From: Artemisia argyi
Taxonomy: Eukaryota; Streptophyta; Magnoliopsida; Asterales; Asteraceae
DNA: 64,000 bases
Assembly: GCA_030686995.1 (NCBI GenBank)
Contig: CM060693.1
Span: 120,679,228-120,743,227 of the forward strand
Reading direction: 5' to 3'
Both the position numbers and the translations under genes were made by a program. The notes under the pieces are model-generated. The model had not been told where the DNA came from and made no database searches. It saw only the letters and a list, made by a program, of their open reading frames with translations. Shown piece after piece: positions 33,101 to 45,876 of this stretch; within the stretch, counting starts at the first letter, position 1, and every line of letters starts with the position of its first letter.

Positions 33101-36100
33101 TATGGTCTCCGGAATTGCGTGAAATGTAATGAAGGAATTACTTGCACATGATTTAACTAATGTTCTCGTTATATATGCAGGGAAATGATCCATCCTGCTT
33201 GCGTGAGTTCATACTAAGAACATTTAACAGAAACTCGTCACAGGGAAATGTTGGGTTGCAAGTACGAACACATATTTTAACTTAATTTTTCTTACTCCAT
33301 ATATTTGAGGAGTAGTTTTTATAAGATCTCCATTTCAGATGCTAGATAGGAACTGGGGGGCAGGCTGGCACCTGCTGTCATTACTTCTTGCAGCTAAACC
33401 TCGTGATAGAATAAGGTAACCGGATCATAGCAACTAATAATTGGAGATTTCTGTATGTGAATGCTATTTTAACAATTGCAAAAGCATATTACTAACGTGT
33501 GATCTGTTATACATGAACTCTTTTTTTCTTTTCTTTTCTTTTATTTATTTATTTATTTATTTATTATTATTATTATTTTTATTTTTTTTGAGTGGTGGCA
33601 TGAGGCTCCCGTATCACATATGGGGACTCCAACAAGAATTCCTTTTGAACTTTGGTAGCGTTTTATTTGGGAATTAAATACTATATATTCGTCAAACACA
33701 AATGTTGAATAGGGTTCTAATAGAAAATACTAGTAACTAGTAAGTTAAAAGGATCCATAGTGTGTCATCATTAAGTTGGAAGTTGGGAGGTGATACATAA
33801 TTCACTGGATGTGTGAGACTGTTATCTGATATCAGGAAATTGCAGCAGTTTACTTTTTGCCCAATGTTATCATTACTCGAAATTTGTAGGTAAATATCTC
33901 CGTGATGTCTTTAATGACGGTATCTTGAAAATAGCCAAAACACTTTTTCTGAACGCGAAGCCATAACATTGTAACTGTCATGGAGCGGAGAGATTTAATT
34001 TTCTTTTACACACGAGTATAAATGTTAACATGATATTTTTTCCCAGTAAAATCACCCAGTGTTTCCAACTTCCAATTGGGAGAATATGCTAGCGTAAAAA
34101 GATTGAGTTATTGTTTATGATATTTTTAAATGAAAATGCTGCGCATTACCTTGACCAAAGATGAGGTTGGAGATACTTTTAACGTAGTGCACAGATTTAC
34201 GATCCCATACTATAACTATTGGATAGAAATATTGGAATAACTTTCTACACATTGCACATGGTGATAATGCTAGGATAAAAGTAGCTACAAGGATATCAGA
34301 AGATATGCTTATGTGATACTTGCAAATTGCAACATCTGACTGGTCATATAGTTCTTAAAATCGTTTGTTCATTAGTCAAATACATGCCTTAAATAATTGA
34401 ATACCAAGGCAATCTTCTCATCCAGAATTAATGAGATATCATTAAGTTGCAATGGTAACAATGGTCAGATTGGTAACATTTCGCACTATAAAATATGCCA
34501 AAGCGAAATGTTGTAATTTTCTTTGTAATTAAGATCAGTTTATTTCTTGCTTCAACTAATGCATTGGACTTTCGTGCAGATGCTTAGATGCTCTGCGACA
34601 CCCATTTTTGTGTGGACCACGATGGCGGGTGGACCCATCGATGGACTTCATTAGGTGGAGTCTGGGATCAACAGCGGTTAGAATTACTGAAGAGTACATA
34701 TACGGCCAACAACAGGTTTCCTTCTATAAATAAAGCTTGCTCAATCTTGCGGGTGGGCCGGGTTGGGTGATAGATCAGCATGGGTCAAAATGGATTGGGT
34801 TTTGATTTTTGTTCAAATTGTTATTAATTTATCTTTTCTTTTTGTTGAAAGGCAATTTTTTAAGACACCTATACCATCTATCTCACACTAACACACAAAT
34901 GTCCCCAATGAGACTTGAACCCACAACGTATTGGTTGATGGGCACACTCACATAACACTAGGCCAGAGGCTTTGGGTATTTATAGAAATTTCTGTAATAA
35001 GTAAAAGTTTTTGATCAGTTTTTAGTGTTACTTTTCATTTTACATGTTGGAGATAAAACATAACCGGATCGGTCTAAGTATGGGCTGAACTTGTCATCTG
35101 TAGTTTTGTAGATACTTCAATTCGTTAGTGTCCACCTGTGCTTCTCCATTTGTGGCATCCGTGCTGTAGTTTTCATAGTTTCAAGTACCTTTGCATTTGA
35201 AGATGTAGTTGGAACTTTACATCTGCTAATCATGTATGATATTTCTCTTTATGCTTCAGCGCATCAGGCTTGCTCACTTCCTTGAGTTAATGGAGATGCT
35301 GAATCCTTATTCAAAGCGAAAGGTTAGTTGAATCATCCTCTTTTCATGATGTAGTCCTTGTCACTGATGCATTCATTATATTATATATATGTCTGTCTTA
35401 CTATTTCACATAACCTACAAGTACAAGTGGCAAATTTGGAGGGTTTGCAGGTTCAGTAGTCGGTCAAAACATGTAGTATTTAAGCGCAGGCTGGTCACAA
35501 TAGTTGACATAAAAAGACCAGAGATGTTTACACATTTTGCATGGATTTTCTACTCTTTTGACCCACCTAACCCATTTCATTGTAAAAACTTTTCATTTTT
35601 TTATTTTTGAATAAAAAATTTTCATTTTTTTTGGAAGGCAAATATGTATATATATAAAAAACCACCAAGGACCTGACCCGAAACCCAAAGACCAACACAA
35701 ACTAACTATACAATAGGCTAAACAATACACACAAGACCATTAGAACTAAACTTGATCCACAAGTGAAGTCTTGCAAACTTGAGAGGTATAGAGCACCATT
35801 CAAGCCATGATGATATCAACCCTTTTGTTCTACTAGAGGCCCAAAAATACGATAAGGTTTGAAGCTCATCACATATGGTAGTTATGTTTGACACTTTATT
35901 TTCAAAGATTCTCTTGTTTCTAGCTCACGACACAAGATCATCTTCCCTCAACAAACTGTTTTCCACCTAGATTTTTTATTATTGTTGAATTTATTTTGCC
36001 CTGAATGAGCCAAAATGTCATCAATAGACCCGACATTGCACCCACCCATATTCCACCACTTGAACACACTATCACATCCCTTTCTTACCAGGGAGCAATA

Positions 36101-39100
36101 GAGGAAACAATGATCCACTGTTTCGATCTCACACTGTGGATAAAAGGGATTGAGTTGAGATCCAAACTAAGATGATGAACCCACTCATACACCGGTGATC
36201 TTTGTTGTAGCCACCAAATAAGGATACAAATCTTTCTTGGAACATTTTTATTCCACAATGTCTCTTTATGGGTAATTGGTGAAGAAAGAATTTTACCATC
36301 TATTAGATCCCCAAGGCACTTAACCATAAAGCACCCATTCTTTAACCACCACCAAGTATCATTTTGCAAAACGTTAGGAATATAAAAATCCTTTAGAGCT
36401 GTCAATTCCACAAGATCACCCTCTCCCCTACCTCAAGGCGGTCTCAACCATCTCCACCCCCACTCCCCATCTCACCAAATTCTCATTCTCTCCAACCGTA
36501 ACACTTTTATGCGTTTCTAATCTAAAGAGTGTAGGGAATTTTTCACTAAGAATCACTCCATCCCCGATCCAAGAGTCTTCCCAAAACCTAGTAGTGTACC
36601 CGTTTCCCACTATTTTACTAAAAGATGAAGTGAAATTAATACCCGTTTTTTCTATATCTTTACTGACTTTTACAATGTCACCCCATTTACCTCCGCTGAC
36701 TTTGTGACCAATTCTATGCTCCTTTAAACTCCTATCTTTGCCATACAAACTATTTCATAACTCTTGCCCATAATTTATTTTCTTAGGTCTGGAATCTCCA
36801 CCATCATTTTCCAAATTACCGCCCACTTAAACGTCTTTAAACTACCAACATTTAAACCTCCTTTTTTAATCTTCAAGAGGACGTTATCCCATTTTACCCA
36901 TGCCATCTTTCTAACTTCATCATTTCCCCCCAAAAGAATTGTTGCCTCAAACTTTCAAGCTTTTTAATAACCCCCATTGGTGCCCGGAAAAGAGAAGAAA
37001 TAAAGTGATGTGCTACCAAGAACCGATTTTACTAAAGTTAGTCTCCCACCAAAATAGATTAATCTCACTTTCCAAAGACCTAACCTTTTTATAAAATTTA
37101 TGAATGACGACATTCCAACTATTTATCTTTTTCATGCTAATACCGATCGGGATAGCAAGATAGGTGAACGGAAACTTTCCCGCGGGACAACCCATTCTCT
37201 TCGCTAGATATTCCATCTCTACACTATTAACCCCAATACCATACACGTTGCACTTATTTCTATTTATTTTCAAACTGGAAGCTTGTTGGACACATTCCAT
37301 AACCAATTGACCTGTGATAAACACAGTACAACCCAACTCGACATGTTTACTAATAAAATTGATCAAACTCTACTTAATAGTAACTCATGTTCTCTACAAA
37401 AGCATAAGGATGGGCACTTCATTTATGGTTTCAGAATTCAGACTTGTAAAACTGTAATCATATTGAGATTCTGAGCCAAAAAAGGAAATCTATATTTAAG
37501 GCTGGACTCTCCTATCCTTGAAAAGCAAAGCTTACATAAAAGGTCTATATGGCGATTATGGTTGACAGATATTTTTTGCCTTTTAATTGATTAATCATTA
37601 TATGTAGCAGGATTGCATCTGAATTGGCACCTATAAAAACTTCCTTATTCTTAGGGTAGGTATAGAGGTCAAAATGGGCTTGTTGGATGGTAAGTCAAAA
37701 CAGGTAATTCATCAGTTCGGGTCAGGGGGTAGGTTCGGGCCATGTTGGTTTAACCCATAAACACTCTTTTGTCGATTTTTATTAAGGAATTATAAGTTAT
37801 TTGTTCACTGGGTATAATAAAATCATTATAGTATAACAATATCCTATTTATCAATAAATCGGTTTGGAAAGCTGTATACTTTTAGTATACACTTTGGGCA
37901 ACTTTCCACATGTGTGACCCATTTTTATTTAAGCTATATGTTTTTTATAAACCTGACTTGTTAAATATAAAAACTTAAAGCAATCATTTAGAAGTAATCA
38001 AGTAAATAGGTTCAAGTTGCGTGTCTAGTTACTGTTTACTAGATTTATAGGATAGTCCTTGTAGAATCACAGTGTAGATTCACTCTATAAGTCTATATGG
38101 ACTAAGATTGGGGGTTAGCATTTTCTTTTCATATTGTGTGTGTGTGTGTGTGCGTGTTGCTCTCAATATACCTCTTTACTTTTGTGTTCCTTTTCCATGT
38201 GGTTAAAAGCTGTGTCTTCTTGACTGGACTTAGCCATGTAACTGTGTCTATCTTTTGGTTTTCTGCAATGGTAATAGCTTTCAAGACGGGTCAGTTTCTT
38301 AGTTTGGGTAACAATGGCCGCTATGGGTTGATCGTTCCACATTTTCTTATTAGTTCTCTTTAATAGTTAATGTGGTAAGTTTGTTTTTAAAAAGCATATT
38401 TAGTATAGATTGTTTGTCCAAATCTTTAAATACAAGATCTGAAATATTCCCCATTTAGCTAAGGTTTTTATTTCCCATTGGAGATAAATGTAAACGCATA
38501 TTGACCATCCATAATTAATATGATGTAAATTGTGATTTGTAACAACTTGGTTAATGTGTGCAGAACTGGCTGGGGTTCCTACCTGGAAGATGGAGACTAG
38601 TCTACTGCACCGGGAGACATTTGGGATTAACAACTCGCCAACCTCCTTCACGTGTGCTCATCGGAGACGTCCACCTTACGATAACCGGACAGTCTAAATC
38701 TAAACCACCATTTTCCTTCACCTCAGACGTTGGCTTCCAGGTCCTAGTTGGCAATGATTGGCCACATGACAAGGTTGGTACTGACGGAAAACTTCAAGTA
38801 ACATCTACATTCAAGTTAACTACAGGAAAACGTTTTTACCTTAAAGAAGAGAATAGTACCCAAAATCTTCCATCAATTGCCACCAACGCACAAGAATCAG
38901 CAATCAAGAAACTATCGGGAAAAAAGTGGAAAAAATCACTACATAAAGAATTTCCCTCGAGTCTTCCGGTGGTGAAACTTGTATCAAGTGACATTGACGT
39001 TACCATGGCTTTAAACGAGCCATTGACCAGAGATATTGGTGCTGCACAGGCCGTGATCAATGAAGTTCGTTTGCAAATTCCGCCAGAAATGTTTGATTTG

Positions 39101-39202
39101 TCGAAGATTGTTTGTGGGACCTACATAGATTCTAGGATGTTGGTTCTTCGTAGTGTAAATGGATCTGCACTCTTGTTTACAAGGGCGTCTAGCATTGATT
39201 GA
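30133..39202 (+). CDS. PAP14: Plastid PAP/fibrillin protein with kinase-like domain (PAP14 / fibrillin 11 type)
   Basis: Coding exons: 30133-30450, 30529-30572, 30637-30715, 31000-31116, 31237-31419, 31540-31626, 32772-32860, 32958-33045, 33181-33261, 33339-33415, 34580-34715, 35260-35322, 38564-39202. All introns are GT-AG, the phases agree, and the product has 666 residues, close to the ~670 of Arabidopsis PAP14 (At5g53450, also ORG1). Residues 1-60 are Ser/Thr/Arg-rich, like a chloroplast transit peptide. Residues ~90-430 follow a protein-kinase fold, but the glycine loop is IGLGGRGDE, the catalytic loop reads HTELRLEN (258-265) for HRDxKxxN and the DFG position reads IFG, so catalysis is doubtful. 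Residues 455-660 are the PAP/fibrillin domain (GRWRLVYCTG, then IGDVHLTI), a lipid-binding fold linked to plastoglobules and thylakoids. The start is the first ATG after a leader acceptor. No break is seen, so it looks functional. Confidence 0.92.
33530..33595. repeat. T-rich (TTTA)n/(ATT)n microsatellite in intron 10
   Basis: A pyrimidine-rich run passes into TTTATTTATTTATTTATTTA and then ATTATTATTATT before a T-run. It lies between exons 10 and 11 of the PAP14-type gene. Confidence 0.75.
34845..34985 (-). mobile_element. tRNA-derived SINE in intron 11
   Basis: On the minus strand TGGCCTAGTGT (34955-34965) fits the pol III A box and GGTTCAAGTCTC (34910-34922) fits the B box, 33 bp apart. 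The tail ends in a poly-T stretch on the plus-strand side near 34858 (TTTTTTAAG), read as an A/T-rich 3' end. I infer a SINE of about 130 bp; no target duplication was confirmed. Confidence 0.5.
35628..37375 (-). mobile_element. 5'-truncated LINE in intron 12
   Basis: Three minus-strand frames are collinear with the C-terminal part of plant LINE ORF2: 37013-37366 (end of the reverse transcriptase, SLKINRNKCNVYGIG and FTYLAIPIG), 36428-36748 (WWWK-like and NGYTTRFWEDSW) and 36085-36411 (zf-RVT region, KICILIWWLQQRSP). The 3' tail is at the T-run near 35628. The fragment explains most of the 3.2-kb intron between exons 12 and 13. It lies antisense to the gene and is broken by stops and frameshifts. 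Confidence 0.75.
38133..38154. repeat. (GT)n microsatellite in intron 12
   Basis: About ten GT units end in GCGTGTTG, 410 bp upstream of the last exon of the PAP14-type gene. Confidence 0.8.
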
Positions 39203-41020
39203 TGATGTATAAAATCGCGTCTCTAGTAGTTTGTACATACATATTACATAGAGATTGTTCTAAGCGCGCAGATTCTGGATTTAGATGAATTAGTTGATAT
39301 CGAGGTAATGTATATGATTATAATATCAGCCAGGGTTTGTAAGTCCCTAAATAGACTGGCTGGACTTTGCATATATTGCATTCAATAGGTTGTATTGTTA
39401 GTAAAAATCAAGAACAATAACCCCTTTACACCTGCTGCTATATTTTTGATATACACAAAAATCAACCCTCCTAATCCAACATCATCATCATCTTTAACTT
39501 GAATTTCTTTTTTAACAAGAAACACATATGACAAAACCCATTAACCTATTTAATGATAATTTTCCAGAAAATGAAGAGCAAATTCCATTAACCCTATAAA
39601 TCTAACCTTAATCCACTAATTTAATTATTTCATTGTACCCAGATCACCACAACCTTCAATTACGGGTTCTTCAATATCAACTACCTAAACCATAACCTCA
39701 CACCCTCTCCAATTCACCTCAAAACTCAACCGCTGGCCACTTCGGTGAAGGTAGACCTTAGAAGACCCAACCGGCCTGGTCGCCGCTTGAAAACCTTAAA
39801 ATCATCTGCTTGAATTTTGTTCAAGTAATCGAGTGTTATTTTCATTTTAAATGCTTTTGCAATTACAATATGAGCAAATATTCGGGTTAGATTTATTTGG
39901 TCTCGGGTAAATCACTATTACACAAAATGCTTGATCACACTAAAATCACCGACAAAAACTCGACGCCTGATCATTTATTTGTGGTTAGAAAGGATGACGA
40001 TGCATTTACTTGGTCTCTACATTATATTAATGGTTAACATACGTATCCGGTTCACTAATAAGTACTTTTCTTGATTACTGAATGTAACTTCATATTTTAC
40101 GAAATATGTAAAATCCGATATACAATTATGAGGTGTGTCTGATGCAACTGATCTTCAGAAAAGGGCTCAAAGAATATACACTTACTGAATGTAATCTCAC
40201 CTTGAAGAAAAATGTAAAATTGATATACAACTACGATGTTTGTGTGTGTTTTGTGCTGTCCTTGTCTTCAAATGCCATACTTAATAGGATATTGTTTGTT
40301 TTTTTGCTTTCCTTACAGCATTGCCTTGAATGATGTATTTCATTTGCTGCAAAGTGAAGGAGATTAAAAAAACTCTTTGTAAAACTTTTCTTTAGTTTGG
40401 GTCTTGGCTACCCACAATAAGCCCTTCGACCGACTCGGCCGTGAAGGTTGCAACCGGTCGTCCTTGTTGTGAGGTTTTCTGTTGCTGAGGGTCGGCAAAG
40501 GTATTTGGACAAACGGGGTCGGGGTCTCGACTGCGAGCAAATCCACAATCAAACAAAAAATTTAAACTTTATGTAAATCGATCTGTATTTAATAGTAAAC
40601 AAGTTAATTAAGCTAGAAAAGAAGTTAAGCAGCAGCAGCATACCATAAACGATGACTACTAGAAAACTCCAATCGATGGTCTTACGAACCATATAAAAAG
40701 ATGGTCAAAAAAGTATTCACGGGTGGACACGACCTAATCTGTTTTTAGAGTACTGCAAGTTTGATTTTGAGATTAATAAAAGTTTTACGAACCAAATTTG
40801 AAATTTTACCCAACCTGGCCGACCCTGCCAATTTCTACCTCAGGAGTTGATCGTTAAACATGCTCAAAGAATAACGAAACTGAGCACAACCAATCAAACA
40901 TGCTTGATAAAGTAATAATAAAGAGAGCATAACACGAGTTTCTGAGCTACAGTGCATTAGAGTAATAAGTAATAACTAGTAAGCATTAGCAAAATACTCT
41001 TTTAATGTGACACCAGTTAT
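39203..41020. other. Intergenic region between the two host genes
   Basis: It begins with the 3' UTR of the PAP14-type gene; I see no decisive polyadenylation site, though AACAATAA near 39410 could serve. The rest is unique-looking A/T-rich DNA with no supported ORF, RNA gene or element. The genes converge here, one on each strand. Confidence 0.5.
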
Positions 41021-42730
41021 TTAACCATCAGACACTGCAGCACTGCTTACGCTGCTGCTTTCACCCGAATCACTCATACTACTTCTATCACCCGAATCAC
41101 TGCTTTCATCCGAATCACTCCTTACACCACTGCTATCACTTGAAACACTGCTTTCACCCGAATCACTACTTTCACTTGAATCACTATCATTAGACATCGA
41201 ATCACTATCACAGGAACAAGATGAAGGAACATCAGGATACTTCAGACATGATGGAACATTGAGACCTTTACCCTCCAAACGGCAGAGAACCTACAACAAA
41301 AAATAGCAATGAAAAGAGAACCTAAATGCAACTGTGAAATGCTTGTCTAAATTAGTTACGATTGGGGCAGATGGAAAATACAACTTGCAGTCAAACTTCC
41401 TATGAACAGATTGCAGACGAGACACTCTCAAGAGGACAAATAAGGAAAAGCAGAGTAACGTAAGAAAAAAAAAAAAAAAAACATACTTGTGTTTGACAAT
41501 CTTCCGAATTATTGAATTATTTGTTGTGAGTTTAAGGGGGAGCGTTTGGATGTGTGATTAAAGTGAATACTCTGACTTGAAATCACAATAAATTGTTGTA
41601 TGCTTGGTAACGTCATAATGTTTTCGTCTTTTGATAATTTGAAGCATATAGTGACGAGTTATCCCAAGTTGTTATTATAATTCAGTACTCAATAAACACT
41701 TCCAAATCAAAAATCCAAACAAGCCTAAAATGCAAACTTTTAAAAAAAGAAAGGAATCAAGTCGTACCTTTACACACGAAATCCCAATTTTAAGCTCCTT
41801 GACATGGCCAAGGCTTAGTATAAATCCTTTAAGCATCTCTTCTTCCTCTTCTTTACGCTTTGTCTCATAGTACCCCATATTCTTATAATCTAAGTTAGCT
41901 TCAACTAAACAAGACACATTTAGCAAGAAAAGCTTCCACAAAAACAAATCATCTTGAATAGTTAGTGACAATATATATGGGGCATTGATTGCAACAATAT
42001 CTTCAAAATCTTCATCTTCATCTTCGGGATCCAAGTATCCCGAGAACACCAAGTTCTTAATACTCTTTGAAGTAATATCAAGCCTCCTAAAACCGTGGCA
42101 ATATTTCAGGTCCAATGTTTCCAAGACAGGACTTCCCGATAATATATTCTGAATCAACTCTTCATCTAATTTACAATCTGTCATACACAAACTCTTAAGC
42201 TTACTCCAACTAATCACACCAATTGGGTTAAGTTTGCAGTATTCCAATTTGAGATGTGTGAAACATGAATTGATGTAAAAGAAGTCAGAATCTAACACAA
42301 ACGCAGCTTCCACTTCCTTGTTAGCCCATATTAGTAAAGTGAGCTCTTTGACGTTACAACTAACAGCATAACGAATAAAATTGTTGATTTTCGATTGAAA
42401 CTCAATCTTGTAATAGGTATGCAGTTGGAATTTGTTGAGGTTCGAGTGGCGACATTGAGTTAAGGTTTTTTCAAGGCCCGAAAAGTAATTGGAGAGTGAG
42501 GTTCCTCTATCGCATAATGTTAATAAGAGATGAGGAACATAAGTCCAAAGATGTATCCATCGTTTGGAGAGTGTACTTGTGTTAATAGCCTCTCTTGTGA
42601 AGGGTAAACGAGAGAGGATTTCAATAAGTAAGCAATCCGGTAACGAACTTATCAGATCTTTTTCTTCATACTCGATTTCTTTAAATCTGATTTTTTTTCT
42701 TGCATGCTGATTTTGTTCCAGCATTTCCAT
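41021..42730 (-). CDS. F-box/LRR protein with Ser/Asp-repeat tail
   Basis: Exon 1 is 41768-42730 and exon 2 is 41021-41290; the 477-bp intron (41291-41767) has GT (GTACGA) and AG (TTGTTGTAG) ends and keeps the frame, giving 410 residues. Residues ~24-65 are an F-box (SLPDCLLIEILSRLPF, then STLSKRWIHLW), which binds SKP1 in SCF ubiquitin ligases. Residues ~120-300 have leucine-rich segments (LKLEYCKL, LKSLCMTDCKL, LETLDLKYC), likely the substrate-binding part. After VPSCLKYPDVP comes a tail of ~60 residues that is nearly all S, D, E and G. That tail is unusual for this large family. Without splicing, exon 1 would read on to a stop at 41675. Plant F-box genes of this type evolve fast; the substrate cannot be told. 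Confidence 0.8.
41030..41210 (-). repeat. GAATCACT minisatellite coding for the Ser/Asp tail
   Basis: On the plus strand units such as CTGCTTTCACCCGAATCACT recur with 12-21-bp spacing. All unit lengths are multiples of three, so repeat-number changes keep the reading frame. Confidence 0.65.
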
Positions 42731-44750
42731 GGTGGCAACAGCGGTCCCGTTACTCTCTCAATAAAAACTGCTACATTATTCACATTAGCAGGTTTACTTG
42801 TCCGAAAAAGTTATACATGTTTATTCAAGCCTCCTTTAGGTTACTCGCCCTATGTTTATAAGAATCAACAATTAGTGTTTGGATTTACATATTTTGTAAG
42901 AAATTGGAAAAAAGATCAAAAGAAAATATACCTATAACAGTTTTTTTTTTTTTTTTTCCCAATCTAATCCACGTGTAATAGGTTTTAGCTAAGATATGAT
43001 GGTAAAAAGTACTTGCAGTTTCATTTCAATTAAGCATCCATTAACGTGATTATTCAACTACTTATCTACTAAAAAATAAGCAGATTAAATGAGCAATCCC
43101 CGGCACCCTATAACTTTTCATCTAACTTTAGAATCTTTTCCATCTTTTTGGGTTATACTTTTAACAGCAACGATTGGACAAATAAAAGTTAAGGTGGTAG
43201 TTGGTTTGTGATTATGGTTAAGGGTTTCAAGGCCTCAAGGGAAGGTGGAATAAGAATGCCAAGTGTATGATTACTTAAAACTTGTTGTTTGGTTAAGCAT
43301 CAAGCTTAGATATCATAACCAAAATTGATATTATCTTGTATGAGAATGCAATACAAACTTCAACATTACCATAAAGTCTGCTTGTTAATAAATTTATTCC
43401 ACTTAAGTATAAAATATTTACTTGAAAGGGCAAATAAATGTTGAACGTGTAACTGCAAATCCTAGCAAAAGGGATCTAACTTCAATACCTTTTTATGCTA
43501 TTAAACTTACTTGATGAATGTGTATTATTTATTTCTAACTAAAAAATCCTAGCAAATGAGAAGAAACAAATTACTAGAGAAATTGCTCTCTAAGAATTCA
43601 ATTACAAGAAGAGGAAGAAAAAAGAAAGCGTACCAGTCAAAAGAAGACCCTACAGTAGTAACAGAAGAATTGAGTGGAAAACTGGGCATAATGTAGGAAG
43701 GAAAAAAAGCGGGAAATGGAATAATTGAGAGCGGGAAGAGAATAATAAAGGGTAGGTATTCCATTAAATAAATAAAAATAAGAGTAAAATACTCTTGTCG
43801 TCCTTTTGTTTCTATAAAAAAATACACGGGGAGTCCCAAAATAAAAATAAATACGTCCAAGGTTTTGAACTAAATTACGAAAATAAACTTTTTTCATACC
43901 TTATTTACGTGAATAAACCTTTTTTCAGTATTTTACCAAAATAAACTAAGTCGCGTTCTTATTAAATTACGAAAATAAACTTTTTTCATACCCTATTTAC
44001 GAGAATAAACCTTTTTTCAGTATTTTACCAAAATAAACCAAGTCGCGTTCTTATTAAAAGTGCGCCGAATCCATGCGTGCTATCTTGAGTATTCACCTTC
44101 TAACTCACTTTTATATTAATTTAACTTTGTCTTCAAGTGTTTGACTTCAATTTTATTACTTCAATTTTATTCCCTTTGCAGACATTAGGTAAGAGTAATA
44201 GTCATTAGGTATGTAAAAATAAATAAAAAATAAACATTAGGTAAGAGTAATAAATTTTTGGATAAGAGAGTGTAAAGTTTTGCAAGTATTTTGACTTCAT
44301 GCGCACATTTGAACCAAAACGCACTATACATTTTGCGCTTGGCATTTGTCATTTTATGATTTTTTTGTGTTTTTAAATTTTATTTTAGATTACAAACAAA
44401 AAGCATGCGCACTTAACTAAATGCGCTACTTAACTAAATGCGCTGATGTTTTATGCGCTTGAAATTTGTCTTTTTGTGTTGTTGATGATACACGTGTTCA
44501 ATATCTAATGGAAGCGCACAAAGCGATGCGCTGAAGGTTCATTTTGGTAAGATGTAAATGTGTGGTTCGTTTTCGAAGTATAAACTCATAAATGGTTCAT
44601 TTAAGTAATTTTCTCAAGGTTTTGTCCGTGCATTTTTTGCATCGGTCAAGGTCCCTTTGACTAACGGTCGTTAGTCAATATCAGTTAACTCTCACACGTG
44701 CGTTTCACGTGAGACCATAATGGTCATTTTATATATTTTGATTATTACTC
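42731..44750. other. Intergenic region upstream of the F-box gene
   Basis: No supported gene. It contains poly-T near 42942, low-complexity A/T-rich DNA, hydrophobic ORFs at 43549-43897 that I treat as chance, the 92-bp duplication at 43871-44054, and a run of GCGC-containing words at 44310-44540 with ACTTAACTAAATGCGCT twice in tandem near 44409. Confidence 0.5.
43871..44054. repeat. 92-bp tandem duplication
   Basis: The segment starting TAAATTACGAAAATAAACTT is repeated at 43963 with a period of 92 bp, ending AAGTCGCGTTCTTATTAAA in both copies. A handful of mismatches separate them. Confidence 0.8.
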
Positions 44751-45876
44751 GATTTAATTATTCGTACCTCTCTCCTTATGTCCTATCCGTCTTCCCGCCC
44801 CATATACATCTATGACACTTGCATTGCCTCTTTTTTCATCCCAAAACCAGTGTTATATTATCGAGATAAATAATTTCACAAGATAAGTGAGTTTATAACC
44901 CCTCTTTTACGAAATTTATACTTGCTTTTATAAACTTGTGGTGAAAAAACATGCTTGCTTTTCTATGGACACGAGTTCTTACTTTAAATTGTTACGTGGA
45001 TTAGCCTAAGCCCTCGTATCCCCTATGCCCACTTTCATGAACCGTCAATTCTTGTTGGGAAGTGTGAATGCTATAAATAGATCTATTGGGGTGACTCCCC
45101 CGTTCGGTTTGGCTCGATAAGCCAAATGCGAATGTATAACATGTTGGATTACGAGTGTCACGGGATACACACTTGCTCGGGCCTTTATTTAACGTGCTTG
45201 ATAGCATGCTCCACTCTTGTAGCTTCGGTTGCATGAATTTAGTGCTAACGTAATAGACTTTTGTGTGACGTTATATGAGTTGTAATGTTCATATGCTTTG
45301 CTTAAGGTCCAACTTTATGCTTAATACTTTATGGTCTACTATACTGATTTTCTTCTTGATGTTGTGAGTGAAGCAGTGGTCACTGATACTATATCTGAAT
45401 TTATATGTGGTCTCTAATCACTCTCGAAAACCTTGTGGTCCACATTACTAATTTACTTAAAGGAAAACCTTATTTATATGACATTGTGAGTGACACAATG
45501 GTCACAAAACTTTATACTGAACCTACATTACTTTTAATCTACATTGTTATTTAACCAAACCTATGAACTCATCAACCTCGTCTTGACACTTTTAACATGT
45601 ATTTCTCAGGTCCATAAGGTGATAGATTACTTTTAGAGCATCGAGTCGCATGGCATTTTGAAGACTTGAGGCATCATTTTACCATTCGATAACTTTTTTT
45701 GAAAACGTTTATGTAAATTAACAATTTGGAAACGCATATTGTAACTCTGAATCACTTATTGAATGATAACTTTTCAAAACGTATCATATGGAGGTCATTC
45801 TCTATAACTTGAACTCTGTATTATGAAGTAGCACCCCAGTGATAATGTCTTCCACTGCGATATTTTGGGGGTATTA
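44750..45876 (+). mobile_element. Gypsy (Tekay/Del-like) LTR fragment
   Basis: The end TCTTCCACTGCGATATTTTG followed by GGGGTATTATA at 45876 resembles the 3' end of Tekay/Del LTRs (TTCCGCTGTG...GGGGTGTTACA in memory of the family). A CTATAAATAG box lies near 45072. Immediately after it the copia fragment starts in mid-ORF, so this piece inserted there or was joined by deletion. The left edge is uncertain. Confidence 0.4.

Noticed and set aside
39261..41000. Short ORFs between the two host genes (for example 40364-40552)
   Set aside because: Under 70 codons, no motif, no splice-supported extension.
43549..43897. Two overlapping Phe/Leu-rich ORFs on the minus strand
   Set aside because: They arise from A/T-rich DNA with no start context, homologous wording or neighbouring exon signal; treated as chance.
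45001..45234. Minus-strand ORF of 77 codons
   Set aside because: It overlaps the gypsy LTR-like fragment and has no recognisable motif.
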